Translations under genes and position numbers: made by a program
Assembly: GCF_030127145.1 (NCBI RefSeq)
Contig: NZ_CP126158.1
Location: 1,426,001-1,490,000 of the forward strand
From: Halobaculum halobium
GTDB lineage: Archaea > Halobacteriota > Halobacteria > Halobacteriales > Haloferacaceae
DNA length: 64,000 nucleotides
Reading direction: 5' to 3'
Shown: positions 53,450 through 62,130 of the stretch, one piece after another
Numbering within the stretch: position 1 is the first letter of the stretch
Layout of the letters: the number at the start of each line of letters is the position of its first letter
The notes under the pieces: model-generated
Seen by the model: the letters and a program-made list of their open reading frames with translations, nothing else
Told to the model about the DNA's origin: nothing
The model's database searches: none

Positions 53450-54769
53450 ATGGCACACGTCGTCACCGCCTTCCTCCGCAACCGCGGCGAGGTGCTGCTC
53501 GTGCGCCGGGGCGACGCCGTCGGCACCTACTCGGGGCGCTGGGGTGGCGTCTCGGGGTACGTCGAGGGCGACCCCGACGACCCCGTCGAGGACGCCCTCC
53601 GGGAGGTGCGCGAGGAGACAGGGATCCGGGAGGGCGGCCTGACGCTCGTTCGCCGCGGCGAGCCGGTCGCCGTCGACGACGCCGAGGGGCCGTTCACCGT
53701 CCACCCGTTCCTGTTCGACTGCGACACGCGGGCGGTGGAGCCGAACGAGGAGCTTGCGGCATGGGAGTGGGTCCAGCCACCCGCGATGCTTGACCGGGAG
53801 ACGGTGCCGCGGCTGTGGGACGCCTACCGTGCCGTCGGCCCGACCGCCGAGACGGTCGCGGCCGACCGAACACACGGCTCCGCGTCCGTGTCGCTGCGCG
53901 CGCTGGAGGCGCTGCGCGACGAGGCGGCCGACACGGCGCTCGCGGGCGAACGGGGGACCGCCGACAGCGACGGCTGGGAGCGCGTCGCCGACACGGCCCG
54001 GTCTCTCCGGGACGGCCGACCGGGGATGACCGCGCTCGCGACGCGAGTGAACCGCGTGCTGCACGAGGCGGCGCGGACGCCGGCATCGGTCCGGGACCGC
54101 ACGATCCGGGCAGTCGACGCGGCCGCGGACGCCGACGACCGCGCGGCGCGAGAGGCGGCCGCGTTGCTGGCCGACTGCGGGGACGACGGCGAGTCGCCGG
54201 CGGTGCTTACGCTGTCGCGCTCGGGCACCGTCGCCGCGGCGCTGGAACCCCTCGACGGCCCGGTGTTCGTCGCCGAATCGGAGCCGGGCGGCGAGGGACG
54301 GGACGTGGCCGCGTCGCTGGCGGCGGACGGCGACGAGGATCGTGCAGTCACCCTGCTCCCCGACTCGGCGGTCGCGTCGCTGCTCGCCGACGGCCGCGTC
54401 GACGCCGCGCTCGTCGGCACGGACGCGGTGTTCTCGGACGGCGGCGTCGCAAACAAGGTCGGCACCCGCGGGCTGGCACTGGCGGCCGTCCGCGAGGGCG
54501 TGCCGGTATACGCGGCGACCGCACGCGACAAGGTGGTTCCCACCGGGTCGGAGTTTCACCCGGAAGCGGCCCCGTTCGAAGCAGCGGATGGCGTGACGAC
54601 GTATGCGCCGCTGTTCGACCGGACGCCGGCCGACTGCGTGACCGTCGTGACCGAGGACGGCCCGCTCGATGCCGAGACGGTGCGTGCGGTGGCCGAGGAG
54701 CACCGCGCGCTGGCGGCGTGGGACCGCGACGACGATCGCGCCGCCGCCGGCGACGATGGGAAGGAGTGA
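53450..54769 (+). CDS. NUDIX domain fused to an eIF2B/ribose-1,5-bisphosphate isomerase-like domain
   Basis: 439 residues. N-terminal NUDIX domain at about 1-130 (VTAFLRNRGEVLLVRRGDAV, box GYVEGDPDDPVEDALREVRE then ETG). From about 145 an eIF2B-alpha/MtnA/R15P-isomerase-like domain begins (SVSLRALEALRDEAADTALA), with the catalytic-site segment VDAALVGTDAVFSDGGVANK and KVGTRGLALAA, then VPVYAATARDKVVPTGSEFH. The isomerase-like half suggests a role in nucleoside/pentose catabolism, as in the archaeal AMP pathway, and the NUDIX half may act on an upstream nucleotide; that is inference. It is divergent from cofE. Confidence 0.82.
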   Translation: MAHVVTAFLRNRGEVLLVRRGDAVGTYSGRWGGVSGYVEGDPDDPVEDALREVREETGIREGGLTLVRRGEPVAVDDAEGPFTVHPFLFDCDTRAVEPNEELAAWEWVQPPAMLDRETVPRLWDAYRAVGPTAETVAADRTHGSASVSLRALEALRDEAADTALAGERGTADSDGWERVADTARSLRDGRPGMTALATRVNRVLHEAARTPASVRDRTIRAVDAAADADDRAAREAAALLADCGDDGESPAVLTLSRSGTVAAALEPLDGPVFVAESEPGGEGRDVAASLAADGDEDRAVTLLPDSAVASLLADGRVDAALVGTDAVFSDGGVANKVGTRGLALAAVREGVPVYAATARDKVVPTGSEFHPEAAPFEAADGVTTYAPLFDRTPADCVTVVTEDGPLDAETVRAVAEEHRALAAWDRDDDRAAAGDDGKE

Positions 54770-54981
54770 TACGCCCCGACCGGATACGTCGGGGCGGGCG
54801 GCCGTGACGAGGGTTACCCCCACCGAGCCCCGTGTGACGAGGGATTTACCCGAGCCGCCCGATACCGACTCCCGAGCCGCGGCTGTGTGGCGTACACGTG
54901 AGGGCTCGTTAGGCGTTACATCGCGAGTGATTGCCCCCGTCATCCTACAAGAACGTTCGCCGCGAGTGTCGCGTCCGCGGT

Positions 54982-56220
54982 CTACTCGGTCGAGTCGTTC
55001 TCGGCGGCCTTTTCGCGCGCTCCGAGGTGGCTCCGCAGTGTGTCCACGTCCTTATTGCCCGCACCGGTGTTGAGCAGGACGACCGTGTCGTCGGCGCCGA
55101 GGTCGCCGCGCTCGGCGAGTTCGAACGCCCCCGACACCGCGGCGGCACACGTCGCCCCGACCTCGATTCCCTCGGCCTGTGCGACCTCGATCGCCGCGTC
55201 GAGGATCGCCTCGTCGCTCGTGGCGACGGCGCCGCCCTCGGACTCCTCGATGGCGTCGAGGATCCACGGCGACGCCCCCGGGTCCGGGACGGCGATGCCG
55301 TTGCAGGCCGTGGTGATGTCCGTCCACGCCTCGTGCGCCTCAGCGCCGTCCTCGAAGGCGCGGACGACCGGCGCACAGCCCTCGGCCTGCGCAGCGTACA
55401 TCCCCGGGAGGTCGTCGGTCTCGGTGAAACCGAGTTCTCGGAGTTCGAGCGCCGCCTTGTGCATCCCGATCAGCCCGACGCCGCCGCCGGTCGGGTAGAC
55501 GACGGCGTCCGGTACCTGCCAGTCGAGCTGTTCGATCGTCTCGTAGGCCATCGTCTTCTTCACGTCGTGGCGGTACGGCGTCACGAACGTCTTCGTGGAG
55601 TACCAGCCCGCCTCGTCGCCCTCGTTGCCCGGCTCCATCGCGTCGGCGTACTCGGCGCCGGCGTCGGTGATCTCACCCTCGGCGATGCGGAGGTCGCCGC
55701 CGTGGACCTCCGTCATCGCCTTCTGGGTGAAGCCGGCGCGGTCGGGGAGGAACACGTGCGAATCAAGCCCCGCGCGGGCGGCGTAGGCGCTGGCGGCCTG
55801 TCCCGCGTTGCCGGCGCTGTTGAGCGCGATCGACTCGGCGCCGTGTTCGACGGCGGCGGTGACCGCCCCCGTCTGGCCGCGGTCCTTGAACGTCCCCGTC
55901 GGGTTGCGGCCCTCGTCTTTGATGTAGACGGCGCCGACGCCCATCCGCTCGGCGAGGCTCGGACACTCGACCAGCGGCGTCGCCCCCTCGCCCATGGAGA
56001 CGGCCGTCTCGCGAGGGAACGGGAGCAGTTCCTCGTAGCGCCACAGGGAGTCGAACGGGCGCGATTCCAAGTCCTCGCGCGTTAGGTCGACGCGGTCGAG
56101 GTCGTACTCTGGGTCGGTGATGCCGCCGCAGTCGGGGCACCGGTGTGTGACCTCGCTCGGGTCGTGGCGCTCGTCGCAGTCGATACACCGCAGGGCGACG
56201 AAGGCGTCAGTGGTTCGCAC
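54982..56220 (-). CDS. thrC: Threonine synthase
   Basis: 412 residues. PLP enzyme converting O-phosphohomoserine to threonine. An N-terminal zinc-ribbon-like segment has CIDCDE and CPDCGG. PLP Lys in NPTGTFKDRGQTGAV, SAGNAGQAASAYAARAGLD for the phosphate loop, and VVYPTGGGVGLIGMHKAALE. ATG 56220 is chosen. No thr operon partners (hom, thrB) nearby. Confidence 0.92.
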   Translation of the reverse strand: MRTTDAFVALRCIDCDERHDPSEVTHRCPDCGGITDPEYDLDRVDLTREDLESRPFDSLWRYEELLPFPRETAVSMGEGATPLVECPSLAERMGVGAVYIKDEGRNPTGTFKDRGQTGAVTAAVEHGAESIALNSAGNAGQAASAYAARAGLDSHVFLPDRAGFTQKAMTEVHGGDLRIAEGEITDAGAEYADAMEPGNEGDEAGWYSTKTFVTPYRHDVKKTMAYETIEQLDWQVPDAVVYPTGGGVGLIGMHKAALELRELGFTETDDLPGMYAAQAEGCAPVVRAFEDGAEAHEAWTDITTACNGIAVPDPGASPWILDAIEESEGGAVATSDEAILDAAIEVAQAEGIEVGATCAAAVSGAFELAERGDLGADDTVVLLNTGAGNKDVDTLRSHLGAREKAAENDSTE

Positions 56221-56313
56221 ACCGGTCGCCTCGGCGCGACGGGACTAACCGCTTGTGCATCCGGCGGTCCGCGCGACGGAGGTGAGACCGCAGTCGAGTC
56301 GCTGGGACCGCGC

Positions 56314-57081
56314 TTACGCCACGCGCGTCACGATCCCGCGGACCTCCTCGCGGTACGCGTCGGGCGTGAGGCCCAGGTCCACGTCGACCGTGACGGTGAT
56401 CGCCTCCGAGAGCTCCTGGTCGACGGTCCGGACGACGTTCTCCGCGGGGTACGCGCCCCCGGCGATCAGCAGCCCGCCGTCGTGGACCCACGAGGCGAGC
56501 AGCCCCTCGACGGCGACGCTGCCGCCCTCGATGGCGACGGTCTCGCCGCGCACGTCGAACGAGAGCGAATCGAACGCGAACGCGGCGCTGTACTCGGTGA
56601 GCGAAGCGTCCTCGCCCGTCGCGACGGTGAGCGTCCCCGCGTCGCTGGCAGCGATGTCGGTGAGTCCGGCCGACGACAGTTGCGACTCGAACTGGCCCCG
56701 TGCCACGTCGCCCGCGCGGGCGGCGAGTTCCTCCTGGGCCGACTCTAGCGGGATGTCCGCAAGGTTCGGCGAGAAGGCGATCCTGCTGGCGAAGACGTTC
56801 GACAGCGGCGCGTCGAGCGCGCCCATCGTCTTGTCCGACACCTCGGCGCGCAGCGCCGCGTCGTCGTACACGCGGGTGACCGCCGTCGCGGTCACATCGA
56901 CGCCGGCGACCGTCCGCGAGAGCACCTCCTCGGTGTCGGCCCGCGTTCGCTCCCATCCCCCCTCGTCGAGCCGCTCCTCCGGCAGCGACGGCGCCCGGAC
57001 GCTCCCCGACGCGGTTCCGCAGCCCGCCAGCCCGCCGACCCCGGCGGCGACGGCGCCGGCGAGGAATCGTCGTCTGTCCAT
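56314..57081 (-). CDS. Tat-exported lipoprotein of unknown function (DUF6517-like)
   Basis: 255 residues. Signal MDRRRFLAGAVAAGVGGLAG then CG, a Tat motif with lipobox. The mature part has a conserved AVTRVYDDAALRAEVSDKTM and VYDDAALR followed by FASRIAFSPNLADIPLESAQ. I infer the DUF6517-type family by memory of its conserved start. Anchored outside the membrane; role unknown. The frame is open upstream but ATG 57081 precedes the signal directly. Confidence 0.75.
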   Translation of the reverse strand: MDRRRFLAGAVAAGVGGLAGCGTASGSVRAPSLPEERLDEGGWERTRADTEEVLSRTVAGVDVTATAVTRVYDDAALRAEVSDKTMGALDAPLSNVFASRIAFSPNLADIPLESAQEELAARAGDVARGQFESQLSSAGLTDIAASDAGTLTVATGEDASLTEYSAAFAFDSLSFDVRGETVAIEGGSVAVEGLLASWVHDGGLLIAGGAYPAENVVRTVDQELSEAITVTVDVDLGLTPDAYREEVRGIVTRVA

Positions 57082-57231
57082 GATCGGCGCAGCGCCCGTG
57101 CGACACAAAAGGCCGTCGTCGCGCGTATCAGGCCCGATACCCGAAGATCTGTCGGCAGAAATACAGCCGAGCGCGTCGGTCGGCGACACGCCCGTGCGAG
57201 CGCTTTTGTCCGTCCGGTCCCCCGCCCCGGT

Positions 57232-58197
57232 ATGGAGTTCGGCTTCGAGCTGGCGCTTTGTGCCCACCTCGAACGCGGGACCGACTGGGTGCTCGCGCGC
57301 CAGCTCGGCGGCGCCGTCGCCGCCCCAGGAAGCCGCGTCGTCGACGTGGTCGGGCTCGTCCCCGGCCCGGAATTCGACGAACGCGCCCGAATCACCGACC
57401 GAACGATCCCGCCGAAAGCGGTGGAATCGACGGCGAGCGTCGGCGAGGCGGTGCCGGTCGCGGAGGCCGTCGACGCCCATCCCGACCGCGCGCGCGGCAT
57501 CGTCGACGACGCCGTCGACTGCGGCTTCTTCACCGAGGAGCGCCGCGGCGGGACGCGCTCCGTCCGCAAGGCGACGCGCTACCCCGACAACTGGGTGGAC
57601 GAACTCGTCGCCATCGAGAACAAGCCCGACCTCGGGCGGCCCGGCGACCTCCGGCGACAGCTTCGGGTCGACGCGAGCCTCGCGCTGTTCGACCGCGTCG
57701 TGCTCGCCACCGAGAGCCACGTCACCGGCGCGCATCTGAACCGGATCCCCGAAGCGGTCGGCGTCTGGCGGTTCCGTCCCGGTTCGGGCGAGCGCGAGGT
57801 GATCCGCGAGGCAACGCCGCTCGACGCCGACGGCCCGGGCGTGGAGTTGCTCGCCGAACATCCCGGCCGCGCGGACGTAGCGCTCGTGAGCGCCGCCGAG
57901 AAGGCCCGCAAGCGCCGGCGAATCGCCGAGCGGGCCTACGGGAAGGGCTGGCGGACGTACGAGTTTCCGACCTGCGGCAACTGCGAGGCGACCGCCGACG
58001 GGCAGCCCCACTGCGATCACTTCGGCCGCGTCGTCGACCCCGCGAGCGACTGCGGGGAGTCGTGCCGCGGGTGGACGGCCGGCGAGGCGGCCGCCGACGG
58101 CGACGACTTCGCGGCGCTGCGCGACGAGCGGACGCCGTGGGAGCGCGACCCGCCGGGAGTGGCCCGGCGACAGACCGGATTAGACCGGTTCGGCTGA
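57232..58197 (+). CDS. Conserved haloarchaeal protein (DUF5787-like), PD-(D/E)XK-nuclease-like with C-terminal Cys cluster
   Basis: 321 residues. N-terminal MEFGFELALCAHLERGTDWV; helical DNA-binding-like middle. ELVAIENKPDLGRPGDLRRQ (about 122-141) followed by LALFDRVVLATESHV has the acidic-Lys pattern E-N-K and a spaced Asp typical of PD-(D/E)XK folds, but this is inference. C-terminal cysteines/His: FPTCGNCEATADGQPHCDHF and DPASDCGESCRGW, possibly a metal or Fe-S site. Nuclease activity has not been shown. Divergent from the Tat lipoprotein gene. Confidence 0.72.
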   Translation: MEFGFELALCAHLERGTDWVLARQLGGAVAAPGSRVVDVVGLVPGPEFDERARITDRTIPPKAVESTASVGEAVPVAEAVDAHPDRARGIVDDAVDCGFFTEERRGGTRSVRKATRYPDNWVDELVAIENKPDLGRPGDLRRQLRVDASLALFDRVVLATESHVTGAHLNRIPEAVGVWRFRPGSGEREVIREATPLDADGPGVELLAEHPGRADVALVSAAEKARKRRRIAERAYGKGWRTYEFPTCGNCEATADGQPHCDHFGRVVDPASDCGESCRGWTAGEAAADGDDFAALRDERTPWERDPPGVARRQTGLDRFG

Positions 58198-58260
58198 CGG
58201 GAGGGTGAGGGGCCATCCGCCGCGGACGTTCGGCCCCCTCGGGACCACCCGCAGACGCTC

Positions 58261-59100
58261 TTAGTGAATGTCCGCGCGCTCGAACCGCCACAGGCCGAGC
58301 GCGAGCGGGACCACCGCCCACGCCGCCAGCACGACGAAGCCCATCCAATCGGCGAGGTACCACGCGCTCCCCTCCGGATAGAAGGTGATAGCCTCGTACT
58401 CCGGAACGACCGCTCGAACGGCGTGCATGAACGCCGTCGAAGGGTTGAGCAGCCCGATGAAGTTGAACCAGTCAGGGAGTCCGGCCTCGGGGATCTCGTT
58501 GCCGTAGATCGCCAACTGCAGCGCGAGCAACAGCACGTCCCACCCGAGAATAAACAGGGCGTACAGCCCGCCCGCGCCCGACAGCGCCCGGAGCCGGGAG
58601 TCCATCGCCGCCGAGAATCCCGTCGCGAGCGCGACGTACACCGCGCCGTAGCCGATCGTGAGGACCGTGTACAGCGCGAACACCCGAACGTCGAACGACT
58701 CGTACGTCGCCAGCGCGATGGCGCCCGCGACCGCGTAACTGACGAGGATCGCGACGGCGATCACGGCGGTCCGCCCGACGAACTTGCCGAGGACGGCGTG
58801 GCGCCTGGCGTTCGGCAGGCCGATGAGGAGGCGGAGGCTGCCGTCCTCGCGCTCGCCCGCGAGGGTGTCGTACGCGATGAGGAGTCCGATAAGCGGGACC
58901 ATGAAGACGGTCGGCTGGCGCATGCTGTTCAACAGCGCCAGCGTGCTCGTGTTCGCCGCGCTCGCACCGTACAGATCGGGGACCCACTGGATCGCGGCGA
59001 GGAACGCGGCGAACGCGACGAAGAGGAGGGTCGTCGACGCCAGCGTGAACGACCGGATCGAGTCGTGGAAGTCCTTGTGAACGACCGCGTGGAGGGACAT
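58261..59100 (-). CDS. ABC-2-type transporter permease (NosY/CcmB-like)
   Basis: 279 residues with six membrane helices. Start VVHKDFHDSIRSFTLASTTL and LIAYDTLAGEREDGSLRLLI match the ABC-2 permease family; the GEREDGSL motif is diagnostic. No ATPase gene is adjacent in the window on either side, so its partner is elsewhere. ATG 59100. The substrate is unknown. Confidence 0.82.
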   Translation of the reverse strand: MSLHAVVHKDFHDSIRSFTLASTTLLFVAFAAFLAAIQWVPDLYGASAANTSTLALLNSMRQPTVFMVPLIGLLIAYDTLAGEREDGSLRLLIGLPNARRHAVLGKFVGRTAVIAVAILVSYAVAGAIALATYESFDVRVFALYTVLTIGYGAVYVALATGFSAAMDSRLRALSGAGGLYALFILGWDVLLLALQLAIYGNEIPEAGLPDWFNFIGLLNPSTAFMHAVRAVVPEYEAITFYPEGSAWYLADWMGFVVLAAWAVVPLALGLWRFERADIH

Positions 59101-59166
59101 GTCGCCCCGATAGACGCGCGGAAGTGTTGTAATACTGGTGTGATGACGACCCGCCCGTGCGGGAAG

Positions 59167-60645
59167 TCAGTCGCGCCGCGTCGCAAGCGCGGTCGCGAGC
59201 GCGCCGGCCGCGACGAGGCCCGCGAGCGCCGCGGGCACGCCGAACCCGGGCGTCTCGACGACTGACTCGTCGGGAACGGTGGTCCACTCCCGGTCGGTCC
59301 CCTCGTCCGCGTCGCCGCCGTTGTCCGCGCCCGAACCATCGCCGCCGTCACCGGGCGTCGCGCCTGTCTCGGCCAGGTCGCCGCCCGTCCCCCACAGCTC
59401 GTCGTCGGGGACGAGGCGACTCCCCTCGTAGCCGGTGAGGTAGTCGTAGCACGCCTCGATCTCCGGGGTCTCGAAGATCGTTCCGCCGGTCAGTTCCCGG
59501 TCGCCCTCGGCGCCGACCTGCCGCATCGTCGGCCCGTCGGAGCCGCGGTCGGTGCCGACGCGCTCGGCGTCGTACGGCTGCCACGGGGTGTACACCTCCC
59601 AGACGACCTCGCCCCGCGGGGTGACCTCCAGCACGCGGTGGCCGCGCCGGTCGCTCACGAGCGTGTTGCCGTTGGGGAGGCGGTCGGCGTCGCGCGGCTC
59701 GTGGAGACCGCCGCCAGAGAGCGACCACGTGCGCTCCCACTCGCCGCCCTCGGTCCGGCTGTACTCGACGACGCGGTCGTTCTCGGAGTCGGCGACGATG
59801 ACGGTCGTCCGGCCGTCTTCGCCCTCGATGAAGTCGGGGTTGTGCTGCTCGTTCAGGATGTCGTAGTTGTCGTCCTCCCCGAGCGTCCACTTCACCTCCT
59901 TCGTGTCGCGGTCGATGGCGATCACCTGATCGAAGTTGCGCACGGAGACGAGCAGCGTGTCGTCGCCGATGGGGTCCACGTCGTTGACGTGGGTCCAGTC
60001 ATCGCCGTATGGGCCGCCGCCCTCGCGCGGGAACTGGTCGGTGTGCTCGTCGAAGCGCCACTGCCAGCCGATCTCGCCGGAGCCGTCGAAGATCACCACG
60101 CGGTTGCGCTCGTCACCCTTGTCGACGGTGACGAACTCGCCGCCGCCGAGGTAGTCCACGTCGTGGGCGTCTTTGACGTTCTCAAGGTCGATCGTCGAGG
60201 TGGTCTCGCCGGTCGCCGGGTCGATCCGCTCGATCACCGTGTGGCGGTTCTGCGTCGTCGCCATCAGCAGCTCGCCGTTCGGGAGAGGGTCCACGTCGTA
60301 GGACCACCAGCGGCCGTCGGCGGTGTCGTTGTGGACGCCGACGACCGAACCGTCCGGGGCGAAGCCGACCAAGAGCGCGGCGGTCTTGTCGCCGGCGCGC
60401 GCGCCCTGGATCGACACGAGCGTCGTCGTCTCCGGCCCCCGCTGCTCGTCGACGGTGCCCACGCAGGGGTTGAGGCCGTCCGATTGCGCGGTCGGAGCGC
60501 CGGATCCGCCGACCGCGTGCGCGCCGCCGGTCGTCGCCGCCCCGACCGCGGGAGCGACGCCGGCGACGACGAGACACGCGACGGCGACGAGCGCGAGCGC
60601 GGTCGAGCGATCGGGGACGCCGGCGGCCCGATCGCGTCCGCTCAT
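59167..60645 (-). CDS. Exported arylsulfotransferase-like (ASST) beta-propeller protein with PGF-CTERM-like anchor
   Basis: 492 residues. N-terminal signal near 15-35 (ALALVAVACLVVAGVAPAVG). Six-bladed propeller repeats (VIERIDPATGETTSTIDLEN, DDTLLVSVRNFDQVIAIDRD, GHRVLEVTPRGEVVWEVYTP) match the arylsulfotransferase/ASST family. The C-terminus is TPGFGVPAALAGLVAAGALA followed by basic residues, a PGF-CTERM-like signal. Overlaps the PQQ dehydrogenase gene by 4 nt. Its sulfotransfer activity is only inferred; many such propellers are uncharacterised. Confidence 0.8.
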   Translation of the reverse strand: MSGRDRAAGVPDRSTALALVAVACLVVAGVAPAVGAATTGGAHAVGGSGAPTAQSDGLNPCVGTVDEQRGPETTTLVSIQGARAGDKTAALLVGFAPDGSVVGVHNDTADGRWWSYDVDPLPNGELLMATTQNRHTVIERIDPATGETTSTIDLENVKDAHDVDYLGGGEFVTVDKGDERNRVVIFDGSGEIGWQWRFDEHTDQFPREGGGPYGDDWTHVNDVDPIGDDTLLVSVRNFDQVIAIDRDTKEVKWTLGEDDNYDILNEQHNPDFIEGEDGRTTVIVADSENDRVVEYSRTEGGEWERTWSLSGGGLHEPRDADRLPNGNTLVSDRRGHRVLEVTPRGEVVWEVYTPWQPYDAERVGTDRGSDGPTMRQVGAEGDRELTGGTIFETPEIEACYDYLTGYEGSRLVPDDELWGTGGDLAETGATPGDGGDGSGADNGGDADEGTDREWTTVPDESVVETPGFGVPAALAGLVAAGALATALATRRD

Positions 60646-62012
60646 TCGCTCGCCTCCAGTTTCACGAGCACGTCGTGGTTCTCCTTCGGGAACTGCTCGC
60701 TGGAGCGGCCGTCGCGGTTCGAGGTGATCGCGTACAGCTCGCCGTCGGTGCCCTGCTCGACGTGGCGGATCCGGCCGAGCACGTCCGTCAACATCGGGTG
60801 GGCGGTGGCAGTGTAGGCGTCGTCGAGCCAGTCGGCGTCGAACCGGCGACCTCGGTCGCCAAGCGGCGGTAGCTCCGTCTCGGGCGGCGACAGCGTGACC
60901 ACGATCAGCTGCTGGCTGCCCAGCCCGCCGACGATCAGGCGGTTGCGCCACGAGGGGACGGCGTCGCCGGTGTAGAACAGCGCGCCGGTCGGCGCCCACG
61001 TGCTCCCGCCGGTGTTGGCGAGCGGGCGCCGCACGTCGCTGTCCTCGGGCAGACCGCGGTACTCCTCGGCCCTCCGGGCGTCCGGCCAGCCGTAGAAGCC
61101 GCCCGGGACCAGCCGGTTGACCTCGTCGCGACCGGCGGGGCCGTGCTCGGTCGCGACGGGCGTGCCGTCGGGGAGCCAGACGAGCCCCTGCGGGTTGCGG
61201 TGGCCGTAGGAGAACACCCGCGGGTCGCCGCCGTCGATGTCGGGGTTGTCTGGCGCGGGCTCCCCGTTGACGGTGACGCGCAGCACCGACCCCGGAAGCG
61301 CCCCGGGGTCGGCCGCCAGCGCCTCCTCGCCGGCGTCGCCGGTGGTGATCCACAGGTACCCGCGGGGGCCGAAGGCGATCCGGCCGCCGTTGTGGAAGTT
61401 GTTGGCGGCCATGTCGCCGACGACGACGCGCTCGGTCGCCGCGGGGTCGTCGGCCGAGAGGTCGAACCGCGAGACGCGGTTGATCCGTTCGTCGTCGCCG
61501 ACACTCGCGGTGTAGTAGACGTAGAGCACCTCCACGTCCGGGTAGTCCGGATGGACCGCGACGCCGAGGGTGCCGCCCTCGCCGCCCTCGACCCACCACT
61601 GCTGTTCTTGCGGCTCGGCGGCGATCGAGCCGGCGTCGATCGCGTCGGCGGGTGAAAATACCGTGTCGAGGTCGCCGCCGGCGACGCGGCTGACGCGGCC
61701 GACGCGCTCGGTGACGAACACGTCGCCGTTGCCGGCGACCGAGATGTCCCACGGCACCTCCAGGTTCTCGACCAAGACGGTTCGCTCCGGGTCGCTCGCG
61801 GGCGCGTCGGTCGGTGCACTCCACTCCTCGGGCGTGAACGACGCGTCGGGCTCGGGGACGGGCGTCGGCTCCGGCGTCGGCGTTCCGCTCGTCGTTCCGG
61901 CGGTCGGGTCGCCGTCGGTGGGCTCGTCGGAGGGTGACGAGCCGCTACAGCCGGCCAGCAGCGCCGCACCGGCGACCGCGAGCGTCCGGCGGCGGGACCA
62001 ATCGTTCGACAT
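60642..62012 (-). CDS. PQQ-dependent sugar dehydrogenase-like Tat lipoprotein (glucose/sorbosone dehydrogenase family)
   Basis: 456 residues. Tat signal DWSRRRTLAVAGAALLAG followed by CSGS gives a lipobox. Six-bladed propeller with NLEVPWDISVAGNGDVFVTE, VAVHPDYPDVEVLYVYYTAS, FHNGGRIAFGPRGYLWITTG, the PQQ/substrate motif YGHRNPQGLVWLPDGT, and GGFYGWPDA. Uses a PQQ-like cofactor to oxidise sugars outside the cell. No PQQ synthesis genes in the window. First gene of a pair with the ASST-like gene (ATGA overlap). Confidence 0.85.
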   Translation of the reverse strand: MSNDWSRRRTLAVAGAALLAGCSGSSPSDEPTDGDPTAGTTSGTPTPEPTPVPEPDASFTPEEWSAPTDAPASDPERTVLVENLEVPWDISVAGNGDVFVTERVGRVSRVAGGDLDTVFSPADAIDAGSIAAEPQEQQWWVEGGEGGTLGVAVHPDYPDVEVLYVYYTASVGDDERINRVSRFDLSADDPAATERVVVGDMAANNFHNGGRIAFGPRGYLWITTGDAGEEALAADPGALPGSVLRVTVNGEPAPDNPDIDGGDPRVFSYGHRNPQGLVWLPDGTPVATEHGPAGRDEVNRLVPGGFYGWPDARRAEEYRGLPEDSDVRRPLANTGGSTWAPTGALFYTGDAVPSWRNRLIVGGLGSQQLIVVTLSPPETELPPLGDRGRRFDADWLDDAYTATAHPMLTDVLGRIRHVEQGTDGELYAITSNRDGRSSEQFPKENHDVLVKLEASE

Positions 62013-62130
62013 AGATGTCAGGAACGAACACGGCCGCAAGTGTCTTCGGGTATTTCCTCGCCCCCGGACCCGGTAGCGCCGCCGAAGCCGACCGCGAACG
62101 CGGCCGACCGGCACCCGGGGTCGCTCCGAC

